Shown: in pieces, positions 1 to 5,455 of the stretch | How positions within the stretch are numbered: the stretch's first letter is position 1 | Layout: each line of letters begins with the position of its first letter | Notes under the pieces: model-generated | Database searches by the model: none | Told to the model about the DNA's origin: nothing | What the model saw: only the letters and a program-made list of their open reading frames with translations | Origin: Clostridiales bacterium UBA2658 | GTDB taxonomy: Bacteria > Bacillota > Clostridia > Oscillospirales > Oscillospiraceae | Direction: 5' to 3' | DNA length: 5,455 nt | Assembly (NCBI GenBank): GCA_002359425.1 | Contig: DEMY01000053.1 | Coordinates: forward strand, 711 to 6,165 | Program-made: the position numbers and the translations under genes

Positions 1-398
1 CGCTCGGCCTCTTTTCTGCCGGCATCTTCGGGGGGCTTTGCGGGTTTCTGATCTACAACTTCAACCCCGCCAAGGTCTTTATGGGAGACACTGGGTCGCT
101 GTTTTTGGGGGGCGCTGTCGCGGGCGTCGCCATCGCGCTTGATATGCCGCTCATTATCATCACAATTGGCATTCTCTACATTCTTGAGGTCCTTTCGGAC
201 ATCATTCAGGTCGGCTACTTCAAGCTGAGCCACGGCAAGCGCGTTTTTCGCATGGCTCCGTTCCATCATCATCTGGAGATGGGCGGCTTTACGGGCCACA
301 AGTGGACCGAAAAGCAGCTTTTTGCGCTGTTTACAAGCATTTCAGCGGCCATGGCGATCTGGTCGTATTTCGGCGTCTGCGGGCGCTACATTGCTTGA
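1..398 (+). CDS. mraY: Phospho-MurNAc-pentapeptide transferase MraY, C-terminal part (5' end outside window)
   Basis: MraY is an integral membrane enzyme that moves phospho-MurNAc-pentapeptide from UDP to undecaprenyl phosphate, giving lipid I. The reading frame is open from base 3, so 131 codons are visible, about 40% of the usual ~320 residues. Two family signatures are clear. NFNPAKVFMGDTGSL (fragment residues 19-32) carries the Asp of the Mg/UDP site. HHHLEMGG (residues 88-95) is the conserved His-rich cytoplasmic loop. Hydrophobic stretches lie at about residues 1-18, 33-62 and 106-125. The protein ends at a TGA at 396-398. ftsW follows after 39 bases, with no murD between them. The identification is near certain; only the start is unseen. 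Confidence 0.97.
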   Translation, partial: LGLFSAGIFGGLCGFLIYNFNPAKVFMGDTGSLFLGGAVAGVAIALDMPLIIITIGILYILEVLSDIIQVGYFKLSHGKRVFRMAPFHHHLEMGGFTGHKWTEKQLFALFTSISAAMAIWSYFGVCGRYIA

Positions 399-421
399 CT
401 TAAATCGACTGTATTTCCGGC

Positions 422-430
422 AAAGGAGGG
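422..430 (+). promoter_or_regulatory. Ribosome-binding site deciding the GTG start of ftsW
   Basis: AAAGGAGGG lies in the short mraY-ftsW gap, with eight bases between GGAGG (425-429) and the GTG at 438. It is close to a perfect match to the 16S rRNA tail and supports GTG as the ftsW start. The next in-frame Met codon is at residue 38, inside the first membrane segment, so it would not give a complete protein. Confidence 0.85.
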
Positions 431-437
431 AGAACGC

Positions 438-1649
438 GTGGCAAATGACAGACTGCGGGATCACCAGGGCGACCTTTGGACCCCGCGCGGACCGGTCGAT
501 ATTCCATTTTTGCTGCTGACGCTGCTGCTTCTGGGCATTGGCATCGTCATGGTGCTGTCGGCAAGCTACGCCAGCGCCTACTACGACGTCAAAAAGATCA
601 CGGGCAACAACGCGACCTATTTCTTCACACGGCAGCTCGCCTTTGCCACACTGGGCCTTGCGGGTATGTATATTGTCTCCCGTCTGCCGATGTCCTTTTT
701 CCGGCGCTTTTCCGGTCTCATCATGCTCATAGCGATTGCTCTGCTGATGGCCGTTCTCGTTGTCGGCACGGTCGGCGGCGGCGGACGACGCTGGATTATT
801 CTCGGCGGCGTCAGCTTTCAGCCGTCAGAAGTTGCAAAAATTGCAGTCATCCTCTATTTTGCAACGCTCATCTGTCGCTTTCGGAACTATATGGGCACTT
901 TCAAATACGGCATTTTGCCCTTTGCCTTCATTCTTGTGGCCATTGTCGGACTGCTCGTGCTGGAGCCGCACTTTTCGGCTTCCATCATCATTCTGCTGCT
1001 TGGCGCAATCATGATGTTTATCGGCGGTACGCGGCTCGTCGTTTTTATCATCGGCATTGCCGGCGTTGGCAGCGCGTTTCTGGTGCTGCTTCTGGGCTCG
1101 AGCTATGCCTCGACCCGTATTCAGGTCTGGAAGGACCCGTTCAGCGCCACGAAGGACGATGCGTGGCAGATCATCCAGTCGCTTTACTCAGTCGGCAGCG
1201 GCGGACTGTTCGGCCTTGGTCTCGGCCAGAGCCGGCAAAAGTACCTGTATCTTCCCGAGGAGCACAACGACTTCATTTTTTCAATCATCTGCGAGGAGCT
1301 TGGCCTGATCGGCGCGATCCTCATTCTGGCGCTTTTTGCGCTGCTCGTTTTGCGCGGCTACTGGATTGCGATGCATCTGCGCGACCGTTACAGCTTCCTT
1401 GTGGTGACGGGTGTCACTTCGCTTCTTGCCATTCAGGTGTTTCTGAACGTCTCCGTGTGTACGAACCTCATTCCCTGCACCGGCATTTCGCTGCCGTTTT
1501 TCAGCTACGGAGGCACGGCGCTTTTGATGCAGCTCGCCGAAATGGGCATCATTCTAAGCGCCTCACGAGACGTTCCGGAAAAGAAAATGATACGAAAAAG
1601 AAAACGTCCGGAGCTGCGGCGCGGAGAGACCGCGGTCCCGGAGCTGTGA
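438..1649 (+). CDS. ftsW: SEDS-family peptidoglycan glycosyltransferase FtsW (SpoVE-like)
   Basis: This is a 403-residue polytopic membrane protein of the FtsW/RodA/SpoVE (SEDS) family, which polymerises lipid II into glycan strands at the septum together with a class B PBP. About ten hydrophobic segments can be counted, at roughly 23-43, 66-82, 91-110, 131-146, 158-174, 178-195, 200-220, 281-307, 319-338 and 350-375. Family motifs include GGGRRWI (114-120), FQPSEVAK (127-134), PEEHNDFIF (273-281) and LPFFSYGG (352-359). Asp278 in HNDF matches the position of the catalytic Asp of SEDS proteins. The C-terminus is a basic cytoplasmic tail (382-396). The start is GTG. Its place just before murG fits FtsW or its sporulation paralogue SpoVE, and sequence alone does not fully separate the two. 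Confidence 0.95.
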   Translation: MANDRLRDHQGDLWTPRGPVDIPFLLLTLLLLGIGIVMVLSASYASAYYDVKKITGNNATYFFTRQLAFATLGLAGMYIVSRLPMSFFRRFSGLIMLIAIALLMAVLVVGTVGGGGRRWIILGGVSFQPSEVAKIAVILYFATLICRFRNYMGTFKYGILPFAFILVAIVGLLVLEPHFSASIIILLLGAIMMFIGGTRLVVFIIGIAGVGSAFLVLLLGSSYASTRIQVWKDPFSATKDDAWQIIQSLYSVGSGGLFGLGLGQSRQKYLYLPEEHNDFIFSIICEELGLIGAILILALFALLVLRGYWIAMHLRDRYSFLVVTGVTSLLAIQVFLNVSVCTNLIPCTGISLPFFSYGGTALLMQLAEMGIILSASRDVPEKKMIRKRKRPELRRGETAVPEL

Positions 1650-1663
1650 GAGGAGATACAGTC

Positions 1664-2791
1664 ATGAAATTTCTGTTTACCTGCGGTGGAACGGCGGGCC
1701 ACATTAATCCTGCGCTCGGCGTCGCCCAGCGTCTCAAGGAGCTGATGCCGGACTGCGAGATCCTCTTCGTCGGCGCGGACGGCCACATGGAGACGAAACT
1801 TGTCCCTCGCGAGGGTTTTCCCATCAAGACGGTTACCATTACAAATATCAGCCGCGAAAAGTCCATGGAAGGCTTCAAGCACAACGCGGAAACGGTCAAA
1901 AACGTCGTTGTAGCGACCGGACAGGCCAAAAAGATCATCAAGGAATTTCAGCCAGACGTTGTGATCGGCACGGGCGGCTATGTCTGCTATCCCGTTTTGA
2001 AAGCCGCGCACAGTCTCCACATTCCGACCGTTGTGCACGAGTCAAACGCCGTGCCGGGTCTCACGACCAAGATGCTTGCAGGCTCCACAGACCGCATCCT
2101 TGTCGGTTTTGAGGAATCGAAGCAGTATTATAAGCATCAGGACCGCGTTGCAGTCACTGGCACCCCTGTGCGTCAGGAGTTCAAGAACGCGGATAAGAAG
2201 GCCGCGCGCGCAAAACTCGGGCTTGACCCCGATAAGCCGCTCGTTGTCTCCGTATGGGGCTCGTTGGGCGCAGACTTCATGAATAAGACCATGGTCGGCT
2301 TTATTCAAAAGGCACTTGGTAACCCCTTTTTCGGCCTTATCCACTCTGCCGGACAGGGCGGCTACAAAAAAATGCTCGCCGACATGGACAAAGCCGGCAT
2401 CAAGGATGCGAAGGGGCACGACATGGACGTTCGCGAGTATATCTACGATATGCCGCTCGTTATGGCTGCGGCTGACCTCGTCGTGTGCCGCAGCGGCGCA
2501 TCCACCCTTTCGGAGCTTACCGTTTTAGGGCGGCCCGCCATTCTGGTGCCGTCACCGAACGTTGTCAATAACCACCAGGAGAAAAACGCCCGTGTGCTGG
2601 AAAAAGCCGGTGCGGCGGTCCTCATCCCGGAGAGCGAAATTACGGATGACAAGCTTCTAGGCTCCGTTTCGCTCCTCCTGTCCCGCCCCGATACGCTTGA
2701 GGCGATGGGCGAGCAGATGAAGCGGATCGGTGAGGCCGATGCGACTGAAAAAATCGCGGACATCATTCTGGATCTCGCGGTAAAACACTGA
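1664..2791 (+). CDS. murG: UDP-GlcNAc:lipid I N-acetylglucosaminyltransferase MurG
   Basis: MurG is a GT-B fold enzyme on the inner membrane face that adds GlcNAc to lipid I to give lipid II. The product is 375 residues, slightly longer than E. coli MurG (355). The first glycine loop is GGTAGHINPA (8-17) and includes His13. The second is GTGGYVCYP (102-110), and HESNAVPG (125-132) follows. In the C-terminal UDP-GlcNAc domain are WGSLGA (198-203), CRSGASTLSE (275-284) and NNHQEKNA (302-309), the last typical of Gram-positive MurG. The ATG is preceded by AGGAG at 1651-1655 with an 8-base spacer. The gap from the ftsW stop is 14 bases, so the two are almost surely co-transcribed. The frame stays open upstream across ftsW, but that extension is not MurG-like. 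Confidence 0.97.
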   Translation: MKFLFTCGGTAGHINPALGVAQRLKELMPDCEILFVGADGHMETKLVPREGFPIKTVTITNISREKSMEGFKHNAETVKNVVVATGQAKKIIKEFQPDVVIGTGGYVCYPVLKAAHSLHIPTVVHESNAVPGLTTKMLAGSTDRILVGFEESKQYYKHQDRVAVTGTPVRQEFKNADKKAARAKLGLDPDKPLVVSVWGSLGADFMNKTMVGFIQKALGNPFFGLIHSAGQGGYKKMLADMDKAGIKDAKGHDMDVREYIYDMPLVMAAADLVVCRSGASTLSELTVLGRPAILVPSPNVVNNHQEKNARVLEKAGAAVLIPESEITDDKLLGSVSLLLSRPDTLEAMGEQMKRIGEADATEKIADIILDLAVKH

Positions 2792-2907
2792 GCACAGCGC
2801 CGGAAAGCGCCTTACGATGCGGAAAAAACGGGCTTTTGTCCGTAAAGCGGATGCGCGATTAGCACATCTCGCCGCCTTCGCATAGTATGGCACAAAATCC
2901 ACTGTGC
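2792..2907 (+). other. murG-murA intergenic region with nested inverted repeats (candidate structured RNA)
   Basis: No clear gene lies in this gap. Instead, its two ends can pair: GCACAG at 2792-2797, right after the murG stop, with CTGTGC at 2902-2907, right before the murA ribosome-binding site. Further in, 2802-2804 can pair with 2898-2900, 2809-2811 with 2889-2891, 2813-2815 with 2885-2887, 2817-2821 with 2879-2883 and 2823-2824 with 2877-2878. The internal part holds a TTTT-loop hairpin (2828-2843) and a possible second arm (2847-2850 with 2872-2875, 2851-2853 with 2865-2867). The pairings are read directly from the sequence. That they form in the cell, or have a role, is inference. No T-run follows on the + strand, so it does not look like a terminator. 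Confidence 0.4.
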
Positions 2908-2914
2908 GGAGGGG
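2908..2914 (+). promoter_or_regulatory. Ribosome-binding site deciding the ATG start of murA
   Basis: GGAGGGG lies five bases before the ATG at 2920. It is downstream of the other in-frame ATG at 2887, which has no good ribosome-binding site. This fixes 2920 as the likely start. The site directly abuts the 3' arm of the intergenic inverted repeat, so folding there could affect its access. Confidence 0.8.
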
Positions 2915-2919
2915 TAAAG

Positions 2920-4203
2920 ATGGGCGTTTGGAAAATTACGGGCGGCAATAAGCTCTATGGCGACCTGCGGGTCCAGGGCTCTAAAAATGCGGTGCTCCCC
3001 ATCATGGCCGCCGCGATCGTGACGGGCTGCGAAACAGAGATCATCAACTGTCCGCAGCTCAGCGACGTTGACGCGGCGATGGAGATCCTGCGCCATCTCG
3101 GCTGCAAGGCCGAGCGCGAAAAGGACATCGTGAATATTGACTCCCGCAGCATGACGTGCACGGATATTCCGCGCGACCTCATGAGCGAGATGCGCTCCTC
3201 CGTAATTTTTCTAGGGGCCATTCTCGCGCGGACGCACGAGGCGCAGCTCACCTATCCCGGCGGCTGTGAGCTTGGCGCGCGCCCCATCGACATGCATCTC
3301 GATGCGTTAAAACGCCTTGGCGCTTCGATCGACGAGCGCGGCGGAAAGCTCGAATGCCGCGATGAGGGCCTTTTGGGCGCACGTATTGTGCTTCCCTTCC
3401 CGAGCGTCGGGGCAACGGAAAACGCCATGCTTGCAGCCTGTGGGGCAAAAGGCACGACGACCATTGTGAATGCCGCAAAGGAGCCGGAGATCGTTGATCT
3501 TCAGGAGTTTCTCCGTAAGCTCGGCGCGGAGGTCTCCGGCGCGGGCACCTCGACCGTTACCATTTCAGACTTCACGCCGCACGCGCATGTCGGCCACCGG
3601 GTCATGCCGGACCGCATCGTTTCGGCCACCATGCTCTGCTGCGCTGCGGCCGCGGGCGGAGCAGTAACGCTGCACGGCGTTATGCCGGACGATTTTGAGA
3701 CTGTCACGGCGGCGCTGGAGGACATGGGCTGTTTGGTAGAGCGGCGGTCAAAAACCGTAAAGATCGTCTGCGACAGTCCGCTGCGGGCCTCAAAACTCAT
3801 TACGACGCGGCCCTATCCGGGCTTTCCGACGGACGCGCAGCCGCTTTTAATGGCGTCGTGCTTGAAGGCTGCGGGAACCAGCGAATTTACAGAGAACATA
3901 TTTGAAAACCGTTTTCGCCATGTTGCAGAAATGCGCCGCTTTGGCGCAGATATCAAGATAAACGGCAGGACCGCCGCCGTTACCGGTGTGCGTGAGCTGC
4001 ACGGCGCGGAGGTCAACGCTACAGATTTGCGCGGCGGCGCAGCGCTCGTGGCAGCGGCGCTCGGTACTGAAGGGGAAACCTTACTTACGGACACAGGCCA
4101 CATCCTGCGCGGCTACGAGGCGCTTGACAAGACGCTCACTGCGCTGGGCGCGGATGTGAGCTATGAGCCGGAGGAAGACGAAAGTCTTGCTTCCGCCATG
4201 TGA
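2920..4203 (+). CDS. murA: UDP-N-acetylglucosamine 1-carboxyvinyltransferase MurA
   Basis: MurA is the cytoplasmic enzyme that transfers enolpyruvate from PEP to UDP-GlcNAc, the first committed step to UDP-MurNAc. From ATG 2920 it has 427 residues, normal for the EPSP-synthase-like family. Active-site features are all present: Lys22-Asn23 in GSKNAVLPI, Cys116 in the loop GGCELGARP (the fosfomycin-binding Cys, not replaced by Asp), Arg121, Asp305 in FPTDAQ, and Arg371 in DLRGGAAL. FENRFRHV (328-335) is also typical. One departure is PDRIVSAT at 230-237, where E. coli and B. subtilis have PDRIE. An upstream ATG at 2887 would add 11 residues without homology. Gram-positive bacteria often have two MurA copies, and which one this is cannot be told here. 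The TGA ends 32 bases before ftsQ. Confidence 0.96.
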   Translation: MGVWKITGGNKLYGDLRVQGSKNAVLPIMAAAIVTGCETEIINCPQLSDVDAAMEILRHLGCKAEREKDIVNIDSRSMTCTDIPRDLMSEMRSSVIFLGAILARTHEAQLTYPGGCELGARPIDMHLDALKRLGASIDERGGKLECRDEGLLGARIVLPFPSVGATENAMLAACGAKGTTTIVNAAKEPEIVDLQEFLRKLGAEVSGAGTSTVTISDFTPHAHVGHRVMPDRIVSATMLCCAAAAGGAVTLHGVMPDDFETVTAALEDMGCLVERRSKTVKIVCDSPLRASKLITTRPYPGFPTDAQPLLMASCLKAAGTSEFTENIFENRFRHVAEMRRFGADIKINGRTAAVTGVRELHGAEVNATDLRGGAALVAAALGTEGETLLTDTGHILRGYEALDKTLTALGADVSYEPEEDESLASAM

Positions 4204-4224
4204 AAACGCCTGATAAAACGCGGG

Positions 4225-4230
4225 GGAGGA
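4225..4230 (+). promoter_or_regulatory. Ribosome-binding site deciding the ATG start of ftsQ
   Basis: GGAGGA, inside a longer G-rich run from 4222, sits five bases before ATG 4236. The alternative GTG at 4200, overlapping the murA stop, lacks such a site at the right distance. The later ATG is therefore preferred. Confidence 0.75.
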
Positions 4231-4235
4231 CAGCT

Positions 4236-4985
4236 ATGGCAGCCCATGCGGGAGACAAAAGAAAATCGGGCGGCTTCGTCTTTTCAACGTTGTCGTTCAT
4301 CGTTATTTGTGCGGCACTGGTGTTCGGCATGAGCGTTTTTTTCCGTGTGTCGAACATCGAAGTGGACGGCGCGAAGCGCTACTCGAAGGCAGAGATCGTC
4401 GCCGCCGCCGGCGTCAAGGACGGCGACAATCTGATGCTGATCGACCGCGGCGCAGTTGCCGACCGTATCTATGGGCGGCTTTTGTACGTCGGCAGCGTCT
4501 CGGTGAGCAGAAAACTGCCAAACACCGTCGTCATCACCGTTGACGAGAGCAGCACCTTCGCCGCCGTCAACACGGACAGCGGCACATGGATCATTGATAA
4601 AAACTGCCGTCTCATTGAAAAACGCTCGGCACAAACACCCGGCACGACCTACATAGAGGTAAACGGCCTCAAGGGCGTGAAGCCGCAGAAGGGCGCGGCG
4701 CTCACCGTTTCGGAGGAGGATGCGCCAAAGCTTCAGTATCTGAAGGACCTTTTGAATGCGCTGGCGAGTGTGGGCGTCACAAAGGACGTGACCGCCATCA
4801 CGGTTGCAAATTCTGCAAACCCCGAGCTGACCTATCTCTCCCGCTTCCGCGTTCGCTTCGGGAAAGACGAGGAGCTTGACAGCAAGCTTCGCCTGCTGAC
4901 GGAGGTCGTATCAAAGCTGGAGGCGACGGATAAGGGAACCATAGACCTTTCCCAAAACAAAAAAGCCCAGTTCAGCCCCGAATGA
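4236..4985 (+). CDS. ftsQ: Cell division protein FtsQ/DivIB (POTRA domain)
   Basis: This is a 249-residue bitopic protein of the FtsQ/DivIB family, a divisome scaffold that binds FtsB/DivIC and FtsL. It has a short basic cytoplasmic N-terminus (residues 1-13, with KRK). A single membrane segment follows at about 14-36 (hydrophobic from FVFSTLS on). Next comes a POTRA domain at about 36-104, opening with FRVSNIEVDGAKRYS and closing with LPNTVVITVDES. The rest (106-249) fits the FtsQ beta domain and ends near GTIDLSQNKKAQF. These proteins diverge fast, so the call rests on domain order plus its place between murA and ftsZ. Starting at GTG 4200 would add 12 residues. No convincing terminator follows. 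The symbol divIB would be equally valid. Confidence 0.9.
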   Translation: MAAHAGDKRKSGGFVFSTLSFIVICAALVFGMSVFFRVSNIEVDGAKRYSKAEIVAAAGVKDGDNLMLIDRGAVADRIYGRLLYVGSVSVSRKLPNTVVITVDESSTFAAVNTDSGTWIIDKNCRLIEKRSAQTPGTTYIEVNGLKGVKPQKGAALTVSEEDAPKLQYLKDLLNALASVGVTKDVTAITVANSANPELTYLSRFRVRFGKDEELDSKLRLLTEVVSKLEATDKGTIDLSQNKKAQFSPE

Positions 4986-5062
4986 GCGGAAATCAGCGGA
5001 TTTCGACCCAATCGCGGGAAGAAGAATAATTCATTGGTTCACATAAGAATTCAAAACAGCTA
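4986..5062 (+). other. Intergenic region upstream of the ftsZ promoter
   Basis: This stretch holds no gene. Just after the ftsQ stop is a small 6-bp stem with a 4-base loop (GAAATC at 4989-4994, GATTTC at 4999-5004). It lacks a following T-run, so it is not a convincing terminator and read-through into ftsZ is possible. From about 5020 the sequence becomes AT-rich and contains repeats of AATTCA at 5028 and 5048, with a third at 5069 inside the promoter spacer. Confidence 0.5.
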
Positions 5063-5091
5063 TTGACCAATTCAAAAAAACGGTATAGAAT
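5063..5091 (+). promoter_or_regulatory. Predicted sigma-A type promoter of ftsZ
   Basis: TTGACC (5063-5068) matches the -35 consensus at five of six positions. TAGAAT (5086-5091) matches the -10 consensus at five of six. The spacer is exactly 17 bases and AT-rich. The expected transcription start is about 5097-5098, giving a leader of roughly 70 bases. It is the best promoter-like sequence in the window and lies in its largest AT-rich gap. Confidence 0.75.
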
Positions 5092-5110
5092 AAATCGAAT
5101 ACTTTGATGA

Positions 5111-5142
5111 TACGTCTGAGCTGCGCTTTCAGCTCGGACTTA
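5111..5142 (+). promoter_or_regulatory. Hairpin in the ftsZ 5' leader
   Basis: GTCTGAGCTG (5114-5123) pairs with CAGCTCGGAC (5130-5139) over ten base pairs, one of them a G-U pair, around the six-base loop CGCTTT. Two further A-T pairs are possible beyond one mismatch. On the + strand it is followed by an A-rich stretch rather than T, so it is not an intrinsic terminator. It would sit between the predicted transcription start and the ribosome-binding site at 5153-5158. A role in mRNA stability or translation control is possible but unproven. Confidence 0.55.
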
Positions 5143-5166
5143 GAAAAAATATGGGAGGCTACAAAT

Positions 5167-5455
5167 ATGTCGTTTCAGCTTGAAAACGGACCCGATAATG
5201 TCGTTTCTATAAAGGTGGTCGGCGTAGGAGGCGCGGGAAACAACGTCGTCAACCGGATGGTAAAATCAGGTACAAAGGGCGTCGAATTCATCGCAGTCAA
5301 TACGGACAAGCAGGCGCTCTCCGTTTCCAGCGCGACTGAGAAAATTCAGATCGGCGAAAAGCTTACAAAGGGTCAGGGCGCAGGCTCCAATCCTGAGGTC
5401 GGCAAGCGCAGCGCCGAAGAGAGCCGTAACAATATTGCCAAATGCTTTGACAACA
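5167..5455 (+). CDS. ftsZ: Cell division GTPase FtsZ, N-terminal part (3' end outside window)
   Basis: FtsZ is the tubulin-like GTPase that forms the Z-ring and recruits the divisome. The first 96 codons are visible and the frame is open to the window end. After a short N-terminal peptide (1-14) comes [17 protein letters not shown] (15-31), the strand and first nucleotide-binding loop. NTDKQAL follows, then the second phosphate-contacting loop within [12 protein letters not shown]. The tubulin signature GGGTGTG lies beyond the window. The ATG is preceded by GGGAGG (5153-5158) with an 8-base spacer. The gene has its own promoter and leader hairpin. ftsA, usually just upstream in many bacteria, is absent here. 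Identification is near certain. Confidence 0.97.
   Translation, partial: MSFQLENGPDNVVSIKVVGVGGAGNNVVNRMVKSGTKGVEFIAVNTDKQALSVSSATEKIQIGEKLTKGQGAGSNPEVGKRSAEESRNNIAKCFDN

Noticed and set aside
476..1663. A 396-codon frame without stops runs through ftsW in the +2 frame and joins murG in frame.
   Set aside because: Its translation is rich in Arg, His, Ser and Cys with no recognisable fold, while the overlapping frame is a clear FtsW. It reflects composition, and murG has its own start and ribosome-binding site at 1664.
1505..2038. Long antisense open frame opposite the end of ftsW and start of murG, with similar ones opposite murG, murA and ftsQ.
   Set aside because: These mirror the codon usage of the real genes, lack good ribosome-binding sites and show no recognisable motifs.
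2823..2843. Possible minus-strand terminator, a hairpin followed by six T.
   Set aside because: On the minus strand the stem has an A-C mismatch leaving only four continuous pairs, and no minus-strand gene ends here.
2817..2885. Small + strand ORF of 22 codons in the murG-murA gap, a possible leader peptide rich in Lys, Arg and Ala.
   Set aside because: There is no good ribosome-binding site before it, it lies inside the pairing region, and an ORF of this length is expected by chance.
2859..2888. Weak promoter-like pair TTAGCA and TAGTAT before murA.
   Set aside because: Each box matches consensus at only four of six positions, which is expected by chance.
2887..2919. Upstream ATG as the murA start, adding 11 residues.
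   Set aside because: It has no ribosome-binding site and the added residues do not resemble MurA. GGAGGGG is correctly placed for ATG 2920.
4200..4235. GTG overlapping the murA stop as the ftsQ start.
   Set aside because: Such overlap is common, but the strong GGAGGA before ATG 4236 is a better choice and the 12 added residues are not needed for the fold.
4989..5004. Possible terminator after ftsQ.
   Set aside because: The stem is only 6 bp, AT-rich, and not followed by a T-run.
1..5455. Mobile elements, CRISPR repeats, tRNA or rRNA genes, phage genes.
   Set aside because: No such sequences were seen on either strand. The coding content is fully explained by six dcw genes.

Overview
This window is a piece of a division and cell wall (dcw) gene cluster, all on the + strand. 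The order is mraY (3' end only), ftsW, murG, murA, ftsQ/divIB and ftsZ (5' end only). Gene order and protein features point to a Gram-positive-type Clostridia, most likely the Oscillospiraceae/Ruminococcaceae side of the class. The supporting features are a MurG of the NNHQEKNA type, a short DivIB-like FtsQ with one membrane anchor and a POTRA domain, strong GGAGG ribosome-binding sites, and base composition that looks above 50% GC by eye. This taxonomic placement is inference, because no database search was possible.

Layout: 1-398 holds the last 131 codons of MraY, which makes lipid I. After 39 bases comes ftsW (438-1649), the SEDS glycosyltransferase of the septum. A 14-base gap leads to murG (1664-2791), which makes lipid II. 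A 128-base gap that appears able to fold on itself separates murG from murA (2920-4203), the first committed enzyme of the UDP-MurNAc branch. After 32 bases comes ftsQ (4236-4985), a divisome scaffold. A 181-base AT-rich gap then carries a well-formed sigma-A type promoter and a 10-bp hairpin before ftsZ (from 5167).

The genes form one pathway with its machine. MurA starts the cytoplasmic precursor, MraY and MurG complete the lipid-linked unit at the membrane, FtsW polymerises it at the septum, FtsQ helps assemble the complex, and FtsZ positions it. mraY to ftsQ probably forms one transcription unit, since gaps are short and no convincing terminator was seen. ftsZ has at least one promoter of its own.

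Compared with the classical order (mraY-murD-ftsW-murG-murB/murC-ftsQ-ftsA-ftsZ), murD is missing between mraY and ftsW, murA sits where murB or murC would be, and ftsA is missing between ftsQ and ftsZ. I see no mobile element, CRISPR array, tRNA or rRNA. The genes are ordinary. The parts most worth a second look are the two structured intergenic regions, murG-murA and the ftsZ leader.
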